DNA from: an uncultured Granulosicoccaceae bacterium
Lineage (GTDB): Bacteria; Pseudomonadota; Gammaproteobacteria; Granulosicoccales; Granulosicoccaceae
Direction: 5' to 3'
DNA: 64,000 nt
Assembly (NCBI GenBank): GCA_938005265.1
Contig: CALLOA010000027.1
Span: 16,642-80,641, forward strand
Below are positions 8,616 through 16,921 of this stretch, in pieces (the stretch's first letter is position 1; every line of letters begins with the position of its first letter). A program made the position numbers and the translations under genes. Below the pieces are notes generated by a model, which did no database searches, was not told the DNA's origin, and was given only the letters and a program-made list of their open reading frames with translations.

Positions 8616-9316
8616 TGACTTGAGGCTGGCGGGGCGTAACCTGGAATTAGTAAGTCTCCATTGCGTAATGCATGTAAGAAGTTGAGTGTCATCCTTGCAC
8701 TGGCACCCCATAATATTTCACCATCATATTCATCAAAGTAGACGATAGTTGAGCGTTTGGACTCAGCTGTAGAAAGACCCTGGTTGTTTGGTGACGCTGG
8801 TCTTTCGCGAAGTTCGTAGTGGCTGCTGTCCATTAACCAGTCCAGCGGAATCGTAAAGGCTCGTGCGACTTCGCTGTCCTGCAGTTTCATTGTGCAGGGC
8901 CATTGCAGCAAGCCTACAACTGGAGTAACACGAAAGTAACTGATAGTTTCATAATCCGGTAGCACACCGACAACGCGAATTTTATCTCGCCGAATACCGA
9001 CTTCTTCACGCGTTTCGCGCAGTGCTGTATCCACAGCATCAACATCGCCCTTATCGCAAGCACCTCCGGGAAAAGCGACCTGACCGCTATGCCGGTCTTT
9101 TTCATTTTTGCTGCGCCTGATGTAGAGAACTTGCCACTGGTCAGCGTGTCTCAGCAGTGGTATCAGTACTGCCGCTTTGCGTAATTTGTATCTTTTTCCT
9201 GTACCTCTGGGCAGGTCGGAGGTGTGCAGTGCAGCCGCTTTGCTATCGCTGGGTTTGTTGGCCAGCTTGCTGACCCTGTTAGCAGGACTGATAAAGGGCA
9301 TGGAAATATCTGTCAT
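8612..9316 (-). CDS. CoA-type Nudix hydrolase (NudL-like)
   Basis: Predicted coenzyme-A diphosphatase. The pre-Nudix motif 'LYIRRSKNEKDRHSGQVAFPGG' matches the UPF0035/CoA-pyrophosphatase signature, followed by the Nudix box core 'TALRETREEVGI' with its metal-binding glutamates. The protein carries a C-terminal extension beyond the Nudix fold. The track start at 9337 is a TTG; the ATG at 9316 (or 9301) is more likely, though neither has a good ribosome-binding site. Convergent with patB and divergent from the GGDEF-like gene. Confidence 0.82.
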   Translation of the reverse strand: MTDISMPFISPANRVSKLANKPSDSKAAALHTSDLPRGTGKRYKLRKAAVLIPLLRHADQWQVLYIRRSKNEKDRHSGQVAFPGGACDKGDVDAVDTALRETREEVGIRRDKIRVVGVLPDYETISYFRVTPVVGLLQWPCTMKLQDSEVARAFTIPLDWLMDSSHYELRERPASPNNQGLSTAESKRSTIVYFDEYDGEILWGASARMTLNFLHALRNGDLLIPGYAPPASSH

Positions 9317-9428
9317 TGTTTTATAAATATGAAGCAATTCACAGTGTAACCGATTTGTGCGTGACGGGAAGATGCCAGAAAAATGGCCATAAGCCGATAA
9401 CTAAACTACCCATCGGGATTTTTTTTGC

Positions 9429-10754
9429 ATGCAAGGCAACACTCGTCAATTATCCACCGTCGTTCAGCGCTCAAAGGCCTTTGAGCAGAGCGAGGAAACT
9501 GTGCGTCACCTGCGCCGAGACTCGGCATCCGTGAAATATAGGCCAGTCGAGGTGCAATTTTTCTGTCTGGCAGATAGTAATTTAGGACTTCACACGGATA
9601 TTCAGGCCCGGGTTAAAAGTGTTACCAATTCAGCTGAATGCCGCAGCCGTTGTAATGTCGGACTGTTGGAACTGGGATTGATTCCCTTCGGTGCGACAAA
9701 TAAACAGAGCGAGCTACTGATGTCTGCAGCCGCAACTCAGGCGCTGCCTGTGGTCGTAGTGGCTGATGATCTTGTCGCGGCACGTCGCAGCCCCCTACCG
9801 CCGAACGTAGTCGCTGTAATCGCTAATGATGAAAGTGGAGCAGCAAAACTACGCGATATCTCTCACCAAATCGGAAGTCATGTACACCAGAAGTTATGGT
9901 TGGTTGGAGATTTCAACGGCTACACGCAGCGACTCTATCAAAACCTTGGATACAGTGTGACGTGTGTTGATCAACTTCATCAGATAGATGTTGTGGATGA
10001 ATGCTCAAATGAGAGAGCTTCTGCTTCAACTGTGGTTTTAAATAGTAGTGGTGAGCGTAGTTATCATGATTATGATAATTTTCCAGCGCAGCTGGAAGAG
10101 GCCATAGCGAGCAATGAATATTTTTCAATGTTTACCTTGCTGGATGCGCAAAGCTGCGAACTCAAATATCTGTGGCAACAGCTGGGGGTTACAGCGATAG
10201 ATCAACGCTACACACTTGAACAGGAGGTTGTTGGTCTTGTAAGGGCGTCTTTAAGTCAACAACACAGGCTTGTAACGTTGAATCACGACGCGCTCAGGAA
10301 TTGCCGAACCGGGATTTACAACAAGAATTATCTTGATGAGGCCGGTCGTCTTCTTCATGCTGCTAGCCAGCGAGGTGAGACGCCCTTTGCTGTTGTTGTT
10401 ATACAGCTGCGTGCTACAGATTCGCTGGCAAGTGTTGATAACGTTGAAATTATCCAGAATATACATCAGCTACTTCAAAGTGAATTGCGTGTAAATGACA
10501 TTGTGGCGCAACGTTTTCCTGAAGAGCTGATTTGCCTGATCAGTAGTGCTGAGCGTTATTCTCTGGCTGGATTACTTGAGCGTGTGCACAAAGCGATTCA
10601 AGTCAATCTGGAAAGTCAATTTGGCAGGGAACTGCCGCTAAGGATAGGTGCCACTGTGGAGCAAGGTGCCAGCTTCGACGCAATGATGCACCGTGCCACT
10701 ATGGCTGCTTTGCAATGCAGCTTGCCTGACAGCGGAATAGTTGTCATTCTATAA
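9429..10754 (+). CDS. degenerate GGDEF-domain signalling protein
   Basis: 441 residues. The last ~150 look like a diguanylate cyclase fold ('NKNYLDEAGRLLHAASQRGETPFAVVVIQL...LRVNDIVAQRF'), but where an active enzyme has GG(D/E)EF this protein reads 'RFPEEL', so cyclase activity is unlikely. Residues ~70-270 contain what looks like two receiver-like alpha/beta segments ('LPVVVVADDL', 'FSMFTLLDAQSCELKYLWQQLGVTA') without the clear Asp/Lys phosphorylation set. No transmembrane segment is evident. Likely a c-di-GMP effector or scaffold; the intact EAL gene is 17 kb downstream. Family call moderate, function unknown. Confidence 0.65.
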   Translation: MQGNTRQLSTVVQRSKAFEQSEETVRHLRRDSASVKYRPVEVQFFCLADSNLGLHTDIQARVKSVTNSAECRSRCNVGLLELGLIPFGATNKQSELLMSAAATQALPVVVVADDLVAARRSPLPPNVVAVIANDESGAAKLRDISHQIGSHVHQKLWLVGDFNGYTQRLYQNLGYSVTCVDQLHQIDVVDECSNERASASTVVLNSSGERSYHDYDNFPAQLEEAIASNEYFSMFTLLDAQSCELKYLWQQLGVTAIDQRYTLEQEVVGLVRASLSQQHRLVTLNHDALRNCRTGIYNKNYLDEAGRLLHAASQRGETPFAVVVIQLRATDSLASVDNVEIIQNIHQLLQSELRVNDIVAQRFPEELICLISSAERYSLAGLLERVHKAIQVNLESQFGRELPLRIGATVEQGASFDAMMHRATMAALQCSLPDSGIVVIL

Positions 10755-10801
10755 GGCCTGAGTGTTGGCTGAAATTGTTGCTGTATCCAGCGACTCCGAT
10801 C

Positions 10802-10825
10802 CCATTTTGACTTCCATTTTGACTT
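10802..10825. repeat. 12-bp perfect tandem repeat
   Basis: 'ccattttgactt' occurs twice back to back in the 134-bp gap between the GGDEF-like gene and the CoA-binding gene. Confidence 0.7.
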
Positions 10826-10888
10826 TTAAGGGTTTGGGTGTTCTCGACAGCTGCGCTGCCACTCCACTGAAACCACGATTGCCAAGGC

Positions 10889-11353
10889 ATGGATACAATA
10901 GAAAAACTCCGCAATATCCTGGGTTCCAGCCACGTGGTGGCAATGGTGGGCCTCTCAGACAAGCCTCATCGGCCAAGTTTTTTTGCAGCCAAATACCTGA
11001 TTGAGCACGGTTACAACGTTATTCCGGTTAACCCGCAAGCTGATCAGATACTCGGGCGGCAAGCTTATCCTGATCTGGCCTCGGTGCCGGTAGCGGTTGA
11101 TATCGTCGATTGCTTTCGTCGCAGTGAGGATATGCCTGCTTTGGCTGAGCAGGCAGTGGCTATCGGGGCACGGTGTCTGTGGATGCAGTTAACCGTGATT
11201 AATGAAGATGCCCGGCAACTCGCCGAAGCTGCTGGCTTGCAGGTTGTGATGGACCGTTGTACCAAAATTGAACATGCTCGAATTTTTGGCGGCCTTAACT
11301 ATGCCGGCGTGAACACTAACATCATTTCTGCAAAGAGGCCGCGTCATGTCTGA
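10889..11353 (+). CDS. CoA-binding domain protein (YccU family)
   Basis: Small cytosolic protein with a Rossmann-type CoA-binding fold. 'VVAMVGLSDKPHRPSFFAAKYLIEHGYNVIPVNP' is the glycine-rich CoA/nucleotide-binding start, and 'DIVDCFRRSEDMP', 'GARCLWMQLTVIN' and 'DRCTKIEHARIFGGLNYAGVNT' are standard for the family. 154 residues. It overlaps metY by 8 nt; in several proteobacteria this family also sits beside metY, suggesting a link with sulfur-amino-acid metabolism, but the role is unproven. Confidence 0.85.
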   Translation: MDTIEKLRNILGSSHVVAMVGLSDKPHRPSFFAAKYLIEHGYNVIPVNPQADQILGRQAYPDLASVPVAVDIVDCFRRSEDMPALAEQAVAIGARCLWMQLTVINEDARQLAEAAGLQVVMDRCTKIEHARIFGGLNYAGVNTNIISAKRPRHV

Positions 11354-12704
11354 TACCCCTAGGCAGAATATGCGGCCGCAGAACCCTGAAAACTATCCGG
11401 GCAGCGATCAGGAAAATTACGATCAGGAAGATCGAGTATTTTCAGATGAAACACTTTGCCTGCATGCCGGGCAGATTCCTGATGCCGTGACCGGCTCCCG
11501 TGCAGCGCCTATTTATCAGACGAGTTCTTACGTTTTTGATAATGCGGATCATGCTGCAAGCCTTTTCAATCTGCAGACATTCGGCAATGTCTATTCCCGT
11601 CTGAGTAATCCGACAAATGCGGTGCTGGAAGAAAGGGTCGCAGCACTTGAGCATGGTCGCGCAGCCCTGGCGGTGGCATCCGGTATGTCGGCACAGATGA
11701 TTACTTTGCTCACTCTGGTAAATGCCGGTGATGAAATTGTCGCTGCCAGAACTCTATATGGAGGCAGCTTCTCGCAAATGGATGTGAATTTCAGGCGATT
11801 GGGGATAACAACTCATTTTGTTGACCCTGATGACCCCCTGAATTTTGCCAAAGCAATAACGCCCAGAACCCGCCTGCTGTATGCAGAAACGGTAGGGAAT
11901 CCTAATCTAAACGTGCTTGACATAACTGCGGTTGCCGATATAGCGCGTGACGCCGGAATACCCTTGGTGCTTGATAATACGGTGCCTTCTCCCTACTTGT
12001 GCAAGCCTATTGATCATGGTGCCGATATTGTTATTCATTCAGCGACCAAATTTATTGGAGGTCATGGTACATCTATCGGTGGATTGCTGGTTGAGTCAGG
12101 AAAATTTCCATGGGACAACGGCAGTTTTCCAGAGATGATAGACCCTTCAGATGGTTATCACGGTGTCCGTTTCTATGAAACTTTCGGCGACTTTGCATTC
12201 ACCATGAAAGCGCGTATGGAGTATTTGCGAACACTAGGCCCGAGTATGAGCCCGTTCAATGCCTTTGCTTTTTTACAAGGCGTAGAAACATTGCATGTAA
12301 GAATGGATCGCCATTGCCAGAATGCCATGGCGGTTGCAGAATTTTTGCAATCACACAACAAGGTTGCCTGGGTGAATTACCCGGGCCTTGCGCAGAACCG
12401 CTATTACGAATTAGCACAAACCTATATGCCTAAAGGGGCCAGCGCTGTTTTAACTTTTGGTGTCAAAGGCGGTTTTGAGGCAGGCGAGCGATTTATTGAT
12501 AACGCTTGTTTTCTCAGTCACCTGGCCAATATAGGAGATGCAAAAACCCTCATTATTCACCCTGCGTCCACCACTCATCGCCAGTTGAATACAGACCAGC
12601 AACGTGCGGCCGGCGTGTCGTCAGATATGATCAGGATTTCTGTCGGCCTTGAAAATATTGATGATATTTTATGGGATCTTGACCAGGCATTAACTCGAAA
12701 ATAG
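11346..12704 (+). CDS. metY: O-acetylhomoserine sulfhydrylase (MetY family)
   Basis: PLP enzyme making homocysteine (or a related product) from O-acetylhomoserine and sulfide or methanethiol. Landmarks are 'ETLCLHAGQIPD', 'YSRLSNPT' (PLP phosphate-binding Tyr/Arg), 'AVASGMSAQM', 'LVLDNTVPSPYLCKP', the PLP lysine in 'HSATKFIGGHGTSIGG', and 'HPASTTHRQL' with the substrate-binding Arg. The 452-residue length includes a ~35-residue polar N-terminal extension ('QNMRPQNPENYPGSDQENYD') not found in compact homologues. Translationally coupled to the CoA-binding gene upstream. I found no SAM-type riboswitch ahead of the pair. Confidence 0.9.
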   Translation: MSDTPRQNMRPQNPENYPGSDQENYDQEDRVFSDETLCLHAGQIPDAVTGSRAAPIYQTSSYVFDNADHAASLFNLQTFGNVYSRLSNPTNAVLEERVAALEHGRAALAVASGMSAQMITLLTLVNAGDEIVAARTLYGGSFSQMDVNFRRLGITTHFVDPDDPLNFAKAITPRTRLLYAETVGNPNLNVLDITAVADIARDAGIPLVLDNTVPSPYLCKPIDHGADIVIHSATKFIGGHGTSIGGLLVESGKFPWDNGSFPEMIDPSDGYHGVRFYETFGDFAFTMKARMEYLRTLGPSMSPFNAFAFLQGVETLHVRMDRHCQNAMAVAEFLQSHNKVAWVNYPGLAQNRYYELAQTYMPKGASAVLTFGVKGGFEAGERFIDNACFLSHLANIGDAKTLIIHPASTTHRQLNTDQQRAAGVSSDMIRISVGLENIDDILWDLDQALTRK

Positions 12705-12772
12705 TTTATATAAATTAAAAATATCAGTTGTTTCATCATTTTTGCGTAAAGGAAGAGCAAATTCTGGAAGGG

Positions 12773-13588
12773 CTAATTCTCGCTGCTGTCTGCCTGGTCT
12801 TGCGTTTCGTTGTTCTCGAACAACCTGTCTATCATTCGCTCGGGATTGTCGAGAAAAGATTTTGTAATTTTAAAATGCTCGGTATCCTGAAAGCTGATGT
12901 TCTCGAAAACACCATCGTTTATCTGGTAAATAAGAGCACCCGGATAAGCCATTAAAATAGGCGAATGGGTCGCAATGATGAATTGTGAGTTTTTGCTGAT
13001 CAATTCATGCATTCTTTTTAATACAGCGAGTTGCCGCTGTGGCGAAAGCGCCGCTTCGGGTTCGTCCAGAATATAAAGTCCGTTACCGAAAAAACGATTC
13101 AGCATTAGTGCAAGAAAGGACTCTCCATGTGATTGTTGATGCAGGGACAGTCCACCATAAGCGTCAATAATGGGTGGCGGTGAAATTCTGGCCTCGGGGT
13201 CGTCTTTGTCAAGGTCTTCAATATTACTTGCAACATTGTAGAAACTTTCAGCTCTTAAGAAAAAGCCGTCCTTGGGTTTTTTTATGGATTTCACCAGGCG
13301 CAGGTACTGGTACAGATCCGAGTGATTGCTGTGAGTTTCAAAACCAAAATTTTTCGTTCCGCCTTCGGGATTAAAGCCAAGAGCCACAGCGATCGCCTCG
13401 ACTATAGTAGATTTGCCGCTGCCGTTTTCACCAATAATGAAAGTCACCTCTGGCGAAAATTGCAGGCGCTCTAATTGCCCTATCGCAGAAAGCGTAAAAG
13501 GGAATCGGTTGTAATTGTCGATTTTATCGTGCTTGAGTGAAATTTCCCTTAAGAAAGCTTGCGGGCCCAGAAGGTTTGATGCTTCCAC
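12773..13588 (-). CDS. COG3910-type AAA/ABC-like ATPase
   Basis: Stand-alone ATPase of the RecF/SMC-like (ABC-type) superfamily. Walker A is 'IGENGSGKST' (residues ~52-61), an ABC-signature-like stretch is 'SLHQQSHGESFLALM', Walker B is 'GLYILDEPEAALSP', and the switch histidine is in 'FIIATHSPILMAYP'. The 271 residues leave no room for coiled coils or membrane segments, so it is probably a soluble motor or switch. It starts with GTG sharing one base with the SDR stop (TAGTG), making it the last gene of a four-gene coupled operon. Role of the family unknown. Confidence 0.82.
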   Translation of the reverse strand: MEASNLLGPQAFLREISLKHDKIDNYNRFPFTLSAIGQLERLQFSPEVTFIIGENGSGKSTIVEAIAVALGFNPEGGTKNFGFETHSNHSDLYQYLRLVKSIKKPKDGFFLRAESFYNVASNIEDLDKDDPEARISPPPIIDAYGGLSLHQQSHGESFLALMLNRFFGNGLYILDEPEAALSPQRQLAVLKRMHELISKNSQFIIATHSPILMAYPGALIYQINDGVFENISFQDTEHFKITKSFLDNPERMIDRLFENNETQDQADSSEN

Positions 13589-14334
13589 TAGTTTTTACTC
13601 TTCTTTTTGACAACCCTTTTCAGTGGGTTGACGTTTATTTCCTCGATGACTGCATGGTCAGGTGATTCAAGCAATTGTAAAACAGCATTAGCAACATCAT
13701 CGCCTAGCAGAGCGTTGTCGTCACTAGCGCCCGGTTCAAATTCCAGCGGTTCAAAAAAACCGGTTCTCACCATGCCGGGGTTTACCATGCCGATATGGCA
13801 ATTGGCAGCTGCGCACTCGTGGCGCAATGCTTGAGAAAAACCACGCAATCCGAATTTGCTCGCACTGTAGACTGCTCCGTATCGTCCTCCGGCAAGGGCG
13901 GATTCCGAACCGATAAAAATAATGTCACTGCGACTACAGGTTTTTAATGAAGGTAACAGGAGGCGACACAAAAAAATATGTGACAGTAAATTGGTATTCA
14001 GTAAATGGTTTATCTGTTCCAGTGAAAACTCCTCCAGTGAGCCAAAGCGTCCGATGCCAGCATTGCAGATCACGCTGTCGATTGTATAGTCTCGTAGTAA
14101 GTGTGGAATAACCTGCTGCAATTGTGCACTATCTGAAACATCACACTCGATGCTGGAAAAATTCTGTTGTAAGCATTCCGGTAGTTGATCGTTGATTCCT
14201 GTGGTCGGTTGTCTTGATAAACCCAGCACTTGATGGCCGGCCATCAGCAGTTTTTTGCAAGTCGCAGCGCCTATCCCGCGGCTCGAACCGCTTAGTAAGC
14301 AAGTTCGGCTGTTGCTTGTGATTGTACGGCTCAT
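13588..14334 (-). CDS. short-chain dehydrogenase/reductase
   Basis: Classical SDR of 248 residues. The cofactor motif is 'LLSGSSRGIGAATC' (TGxxxGIG type), then 'CNAGIGRFG' (NNAG-like), the catalytic Ser in 'FIGSESALAGG', and Tyr-x3-Lys in 'YGAVYSASKFGLRGF'. 'GLSRQ' after the first fold carries an Arg, suggesting NADPH. The C-terminal 'RVVKKKSKN' is strongly basic. It overlaps the radical SAM gene by 4 nt (ATGA) and shares a base with the ATPase start, so it is co-translated with both. Substrate unknown. Confidence 0.85.
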   Translation of the reverse strand: MSRTITSNSRTCLLSGSSRGIGAATCKKLLMAGHQVLGLSRQPTTGINDQLPECLQQNFSSIECDVSDSAQLQQVIPHLLRDYTIDSVICNAGIGRFGSLEEFSLEQINHLLNTNLLSHIFLCRLLLPSLKTCSRSDIIFIGSESALAGGRYGAVYSASKFGLRGFSQALRHECAAANCHIGMVNPGMVRTGFFEPLEFEPGASDDNALLGDDVANAVLQLLESPDHAVIEEINVNPLKRVVKKKSKN

Positions 14335-15401
14335 GTGTGGCAGGGGAAAAAGCGGGAGCTGTCTATAGCTGACAGAATTCGATTACTGCAAAAACCCATC
14401 ATGTCCTCCTCCAGCGATTGCGGGTAACTTATCATCGACTGCCTGTTTGCTGTTGTATTGTTATTGTGTGGTGGTTCTGAGGTTGTTTGCTCCAGATTGA
14501 CAGCCAGCATAGGTTCTTCGGGGTAGAGCTTGATTATTTTTTTAAAAAATGGTTTTGGCAATCTGAAAGTACCCAGGCTGATTGAATGTATTCTGCTCAT
14601 GTCGAGCAGGTCAAAAACTTCATCGAACATGTCTGTATAGAGCTGCTCGAAATTGGCAGCTGCGATCAAAGGATCAAAACGTAGTCCGATAGGCCAGCCC
14701 TGTTGTTGTAATTTTTTCAGAGCGTCAAGTCTTTTGTGCAGGGAAGGGGTTTTATGTTCAATGGCTTCAACGATGGGTTGAGGTGAAAGGCTGTAAGCAA
14801 TGACACAGTTGCCCTGTGGTTCGCGTTTTAGCAGATTCCTGATTTGTGTGCTTTTGGTGCGTATTTCCAAATAAGCATTGGCTGGTGCTGTGCCGTTGGT
14901 TTCGCACTTGTCTTTACTGGAATGTGAAAAATAATCCAGACAATGTGACATGAAATGTGTGATGGGCTCCAATGCCAGGGAATCGCAATCGTAGCCAGAG
15001 AAAAACCAAACGGGTTCGTCTGCATGCAGGTGACAGGTCAGTTCTATCTCGTTAAAGAATGCGTCGAAATTGGTAAACACAACGTGATTAGCGGACTGGT
15101 ACATGCCTTGAAGAAAACAATAGCGACAGTCGTAGATGCAATTCATCATATGCGAGAAATAGTAATTGTTACAGCCGCCAATACCGTACCCTTCGGGTGT
15201 TGGCAGTACGAATTTCCCGTGTTTTTCTGCCAGTATCAACGCCGGGTTCAGCTTTTGCAGGCGGAAATTCTGTGATTTAGGATTAAACACTTCTCCGAAA
15301 CGATCAATCTCTATGATGTTTTTTGGCTGTGCACGGGCAAGTATTGCCTGAACCTGTGGCGTATTAGCTATGCTGCGCTCAACGTAGGCTGTGTCGTTCA
15401 T
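14331..15401 (-). CDS. spore photoproduct lyase-like radical SAM protein
   Basis: Radical SAM enzyme of the SPL/'DNA repair photolyase' group, 356 residues. The [4Fe-4S] cluster motif is CxxxCxxC in 'MNCIYDCRYCFLQG' (C88, C92, C95). The lead-in 'LPTPEGYGIGGCNNYYFSH' and downstream 'YLEIRTKSTQIRNLL', 'GLRFDPLI' fit the SPL TIM-barrel pattern. Bacillus SPL uses a Cys as H-atom donor; in my mental alignment that position falls in 'FFSGYDCDSLALE', where it reads Tyr137 with a Cys two residues later. It overlaps both neighbours by 4 nt. No sporulation genes are near, so the substrate is probably not spore photoproduct. Confidence 0.8.
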   Translation of the reverse strand: MNDTAYVERSIANTPQVQAILARAQPKNIIEIDRFGEVFNPKSQNFRLQKLNPALILAEKHGKFVLPTPEGYGIGGCNNYYFSHMMNCIYDCRYCFLQGMYQSANHVVFTNFDAFFNEIELTCHLHADEPVWFFSGYDCDSLALEPITHFMSHCLDYFSHSSKDKCETNGTAPANAYLEIRTKSTQIRNLLKREPQGNCVIAYSLSPQPIVEAIEHKTPSLHKRLDALKKLQQQGWPIGLRFDPLIAAANFEQLYTDMFDEVFDLLDMSRIHSISLGTFRLPKPFFKKIIKLYPEEPMLAVNLEQTTSEPPHNNNTTANRQSMISYPQSLEEDMMGFCSNRILSAIDSSRFFPCHT

Positions 15402-16348
15402 GTTTCTGGTTTGAGCGCCCGCTTGGAGAGCTTGTTATTGTTGTATTCGGGCAAGAGGGTGCTGATGCCGTTATCAAGTGCACTAATCAGTTCAGAGCCG
15501 TTCTTTATCTGTAGATGCTGCGGTAGTGACTTGCCCAGTACCTGGTAGCGTCTGATCAGTTTTCCTAGTTGTTCCTGTTGTGACCGTGTGAAGTGCAGTT
15601 TGTTATTCATTTGTTTTTCAACATGTGCAATAAAGCGGTCACAGGTTTTCTCAAGTTGTTCCATTTGTGGAAAGCCTGTCTGGCTGGAATCCAGCAATTG
15701 GCCGGCAAAACGAGTAATGGAAACAAGGTTCCGGGTCATCAGGTCGTTGATCGCGGCTTTTGTTATTGAGAGGCTTTGTTTGTTGCCTGATTTGTATAGC
15801 GGTGTTGTCGGGTTGTCCGAAATGATTTTTAAACACTGCACCTGTTCTGCAGCCAGGAATTGTCTGGCTGCGAAACAAAAACCATACGCTTCCATTTCAA
15901 AGCACTGGTCGGGCTGGTATGCAGTACACGGATTCCCGACAGACTTGATTGCAAGTCCCGGAATATCGGTTTTAAATGGTAGCTGCGGATAAAAAATTCC
16001 CTTTGAATGTTCTGAAAAGTCATTCATTGTTTGTTTTGCAATGCTACTGGCATGGTAAATCGTTCCGATGGCGTGGTCGGAACCTGCGACGCCAATATTG
16101 ATAGCGACACTTGAGTGAGGCAACGAACCTAAAGCGTAGGATGTTGCGCTGGCGGCAGCCAGTTCACCGATACCGCAAATTATGAGTGTGACGCTGGTTG
16201 ACTCGTAAAGGCGGTAAGCACGGGTTTTCCGGGCTTTCAACTGATAATGCTCGATCAGTGGCGTCGCCTCGGCCTGCAGTGCTACGACCCATAGTAAATG
16301 TGATTGCATGGCCGATGCCGCGGTGTCTGAGGATGTGGCCGATTGCAC
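15398..16348 (-). CDS. nucleoside phosphorylase/nucleosidase-like protein (MTAN/PNP superfamily)
   Basis: Residues ~15-215 carry the PNP_UDP_1 fold: 'LLWVVALQAEATPLIEHY', 'LIICGIGELAAASATSYAL', 'SVAINIGVAGSDHAIGTIY', the nucleoside-binding 'CFEMEAYGFCFAA' and 'CLKIISDNPTTPL'. The C-terminal ~100 residues are helical and polar, with no relation that I recognise. The start is a GTG at 16348 preceded by GGGA; an ATG at 16309 is the alternative. First gene of the coupled operon (ATGA overlap with the radical SAM gene). Radical SAM turnover can release 5'-deoxyadenosine, and MTAN-type enzymes can cleave it, so a partner role is plausible but inferred. Confidence 0.75.
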   Translation of the reverse strand: MQSATSSDTAASAMQSHLLWVVALQAEATPLIEHYQLKARKTRAYRLYESTSVTLIICGIGELAAASATSYALGSLPHSSVAINIGVAGSDHAIGTIYHASSIAKQTMNDFSEHSKGIFYPQLPFKTDIPGLAIKSVGNPCTAYQPDQCFEMEAYGFCFAARQFLAAEQVQCLKIISDNPTTPLYKSGNKQSLSITKAAINDLMTRNLVSITRFAGQLLDSSQTGFPQMEQLEKTCDRFIAHVEKQMNNKLHFTRSQQEQLGKLIRRYQVLGKSLPQHLQIKNGSELISALDNGISTLLPEYNNNKLSKRALKPET

Positions 16349-16434
16349 TTTTGTTCCCGGTAATTCCTGAAGTTGACTGGTTGTGGGGTTTTTGCCTGTT
16401 TCTTGTGGCCAAGTATGCGGTCATTGCCGATGTA

Positions 16435-16452
16435 ACGCTATGCCGGTAGCGT
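16435..16452. promoter_or_regulatory. small inverted repeat in the divergent intergenic region
   Basis: ACGCTA-TGCCGG-TAGCGT lies between the divergent nucleosidase and YbjQ genes. It could serve either promoter. Weak evidence. Confidence 0.2.
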
Positions 16453-16558
16453 AGCCGGGCAAGCACCGGGCACTTGCCATGTTTACACAGGTGCAGCAGC
16501 TCGGCCAGTCGCTGTACAATACCTGCGTATCGACAATGGCTTCCACCAGGAAAATCAG

Positions 16559-16921
16559 ATGCTTGTTTCCAACCTTGAAATTCTCCCGAACCGCAAGATC
16601 GAAGCCCATTTAGGGCTGGTGCAGGGCAGTTCAGTGCGCAGCAAGCACGTCGGCCGCGATATTATGGCGGGAATGAAAAATATATTCGGTGGCGAGCTGA
16701 AAGGCTATACAGAGCTTTTGCAGGACTCACGTCAGGAAGCGATGCAGAGAATGCTGAAACAGGCAGAGTCAATGGGTGCCAATGCCGTGCTCAATGTGCG
16801 GTTCTCCACGTCCAGCATTACCTCGGGTGCGGCGGAGATTTATGTTTATGGTACGGCCGTGAAGCTGGACGACGCGCAGAATCATGCAGCAGGCACCAAT
16901 CAGGTGACAACTCATGTTTGA
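16559..16921 (+). CDS. YbjQ/UPF0145 family protein (first copy)
   Basis: Putative heavy-metal-binding family of small oligomeric proteins with unknown biochemical role. 120 residues, all domain: 'AHLGLVQGSSVRSKHVGRDIMAGMKNIFGGELKGYTELL' and 'REAM'-like 'RQEAMQRMLKQAESMGANAVLNVRF', then 'AEIYVYGTAV'. No signal peptide or membrane segment. AGGA lies 8 nt before the ATG. It overlaps the next, membrane-anchored YbjQ copy by 8 nt, so the two probably form a mixed complex. Divergent from the nucleosidase operon. Confidence 0.85.
   Translation: MLVSNLEILPNRKIEAHLGLVQGSSVRSKHVGRDIMAGMKNIFGGELKGYTELLQDSRQEAMQRMLKQAESMGANAVLNVRFSTSSITSGAAEIYVYGTAVKLDDAQNHAAGTNQVTTHV

Noticed and set aside
12773-13588. 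ATPase as a Septu/PtuA-type or other known defence ATPase
   Set aside because: It is a compact COG3910-like protein with no HNH or other effector in its operon.
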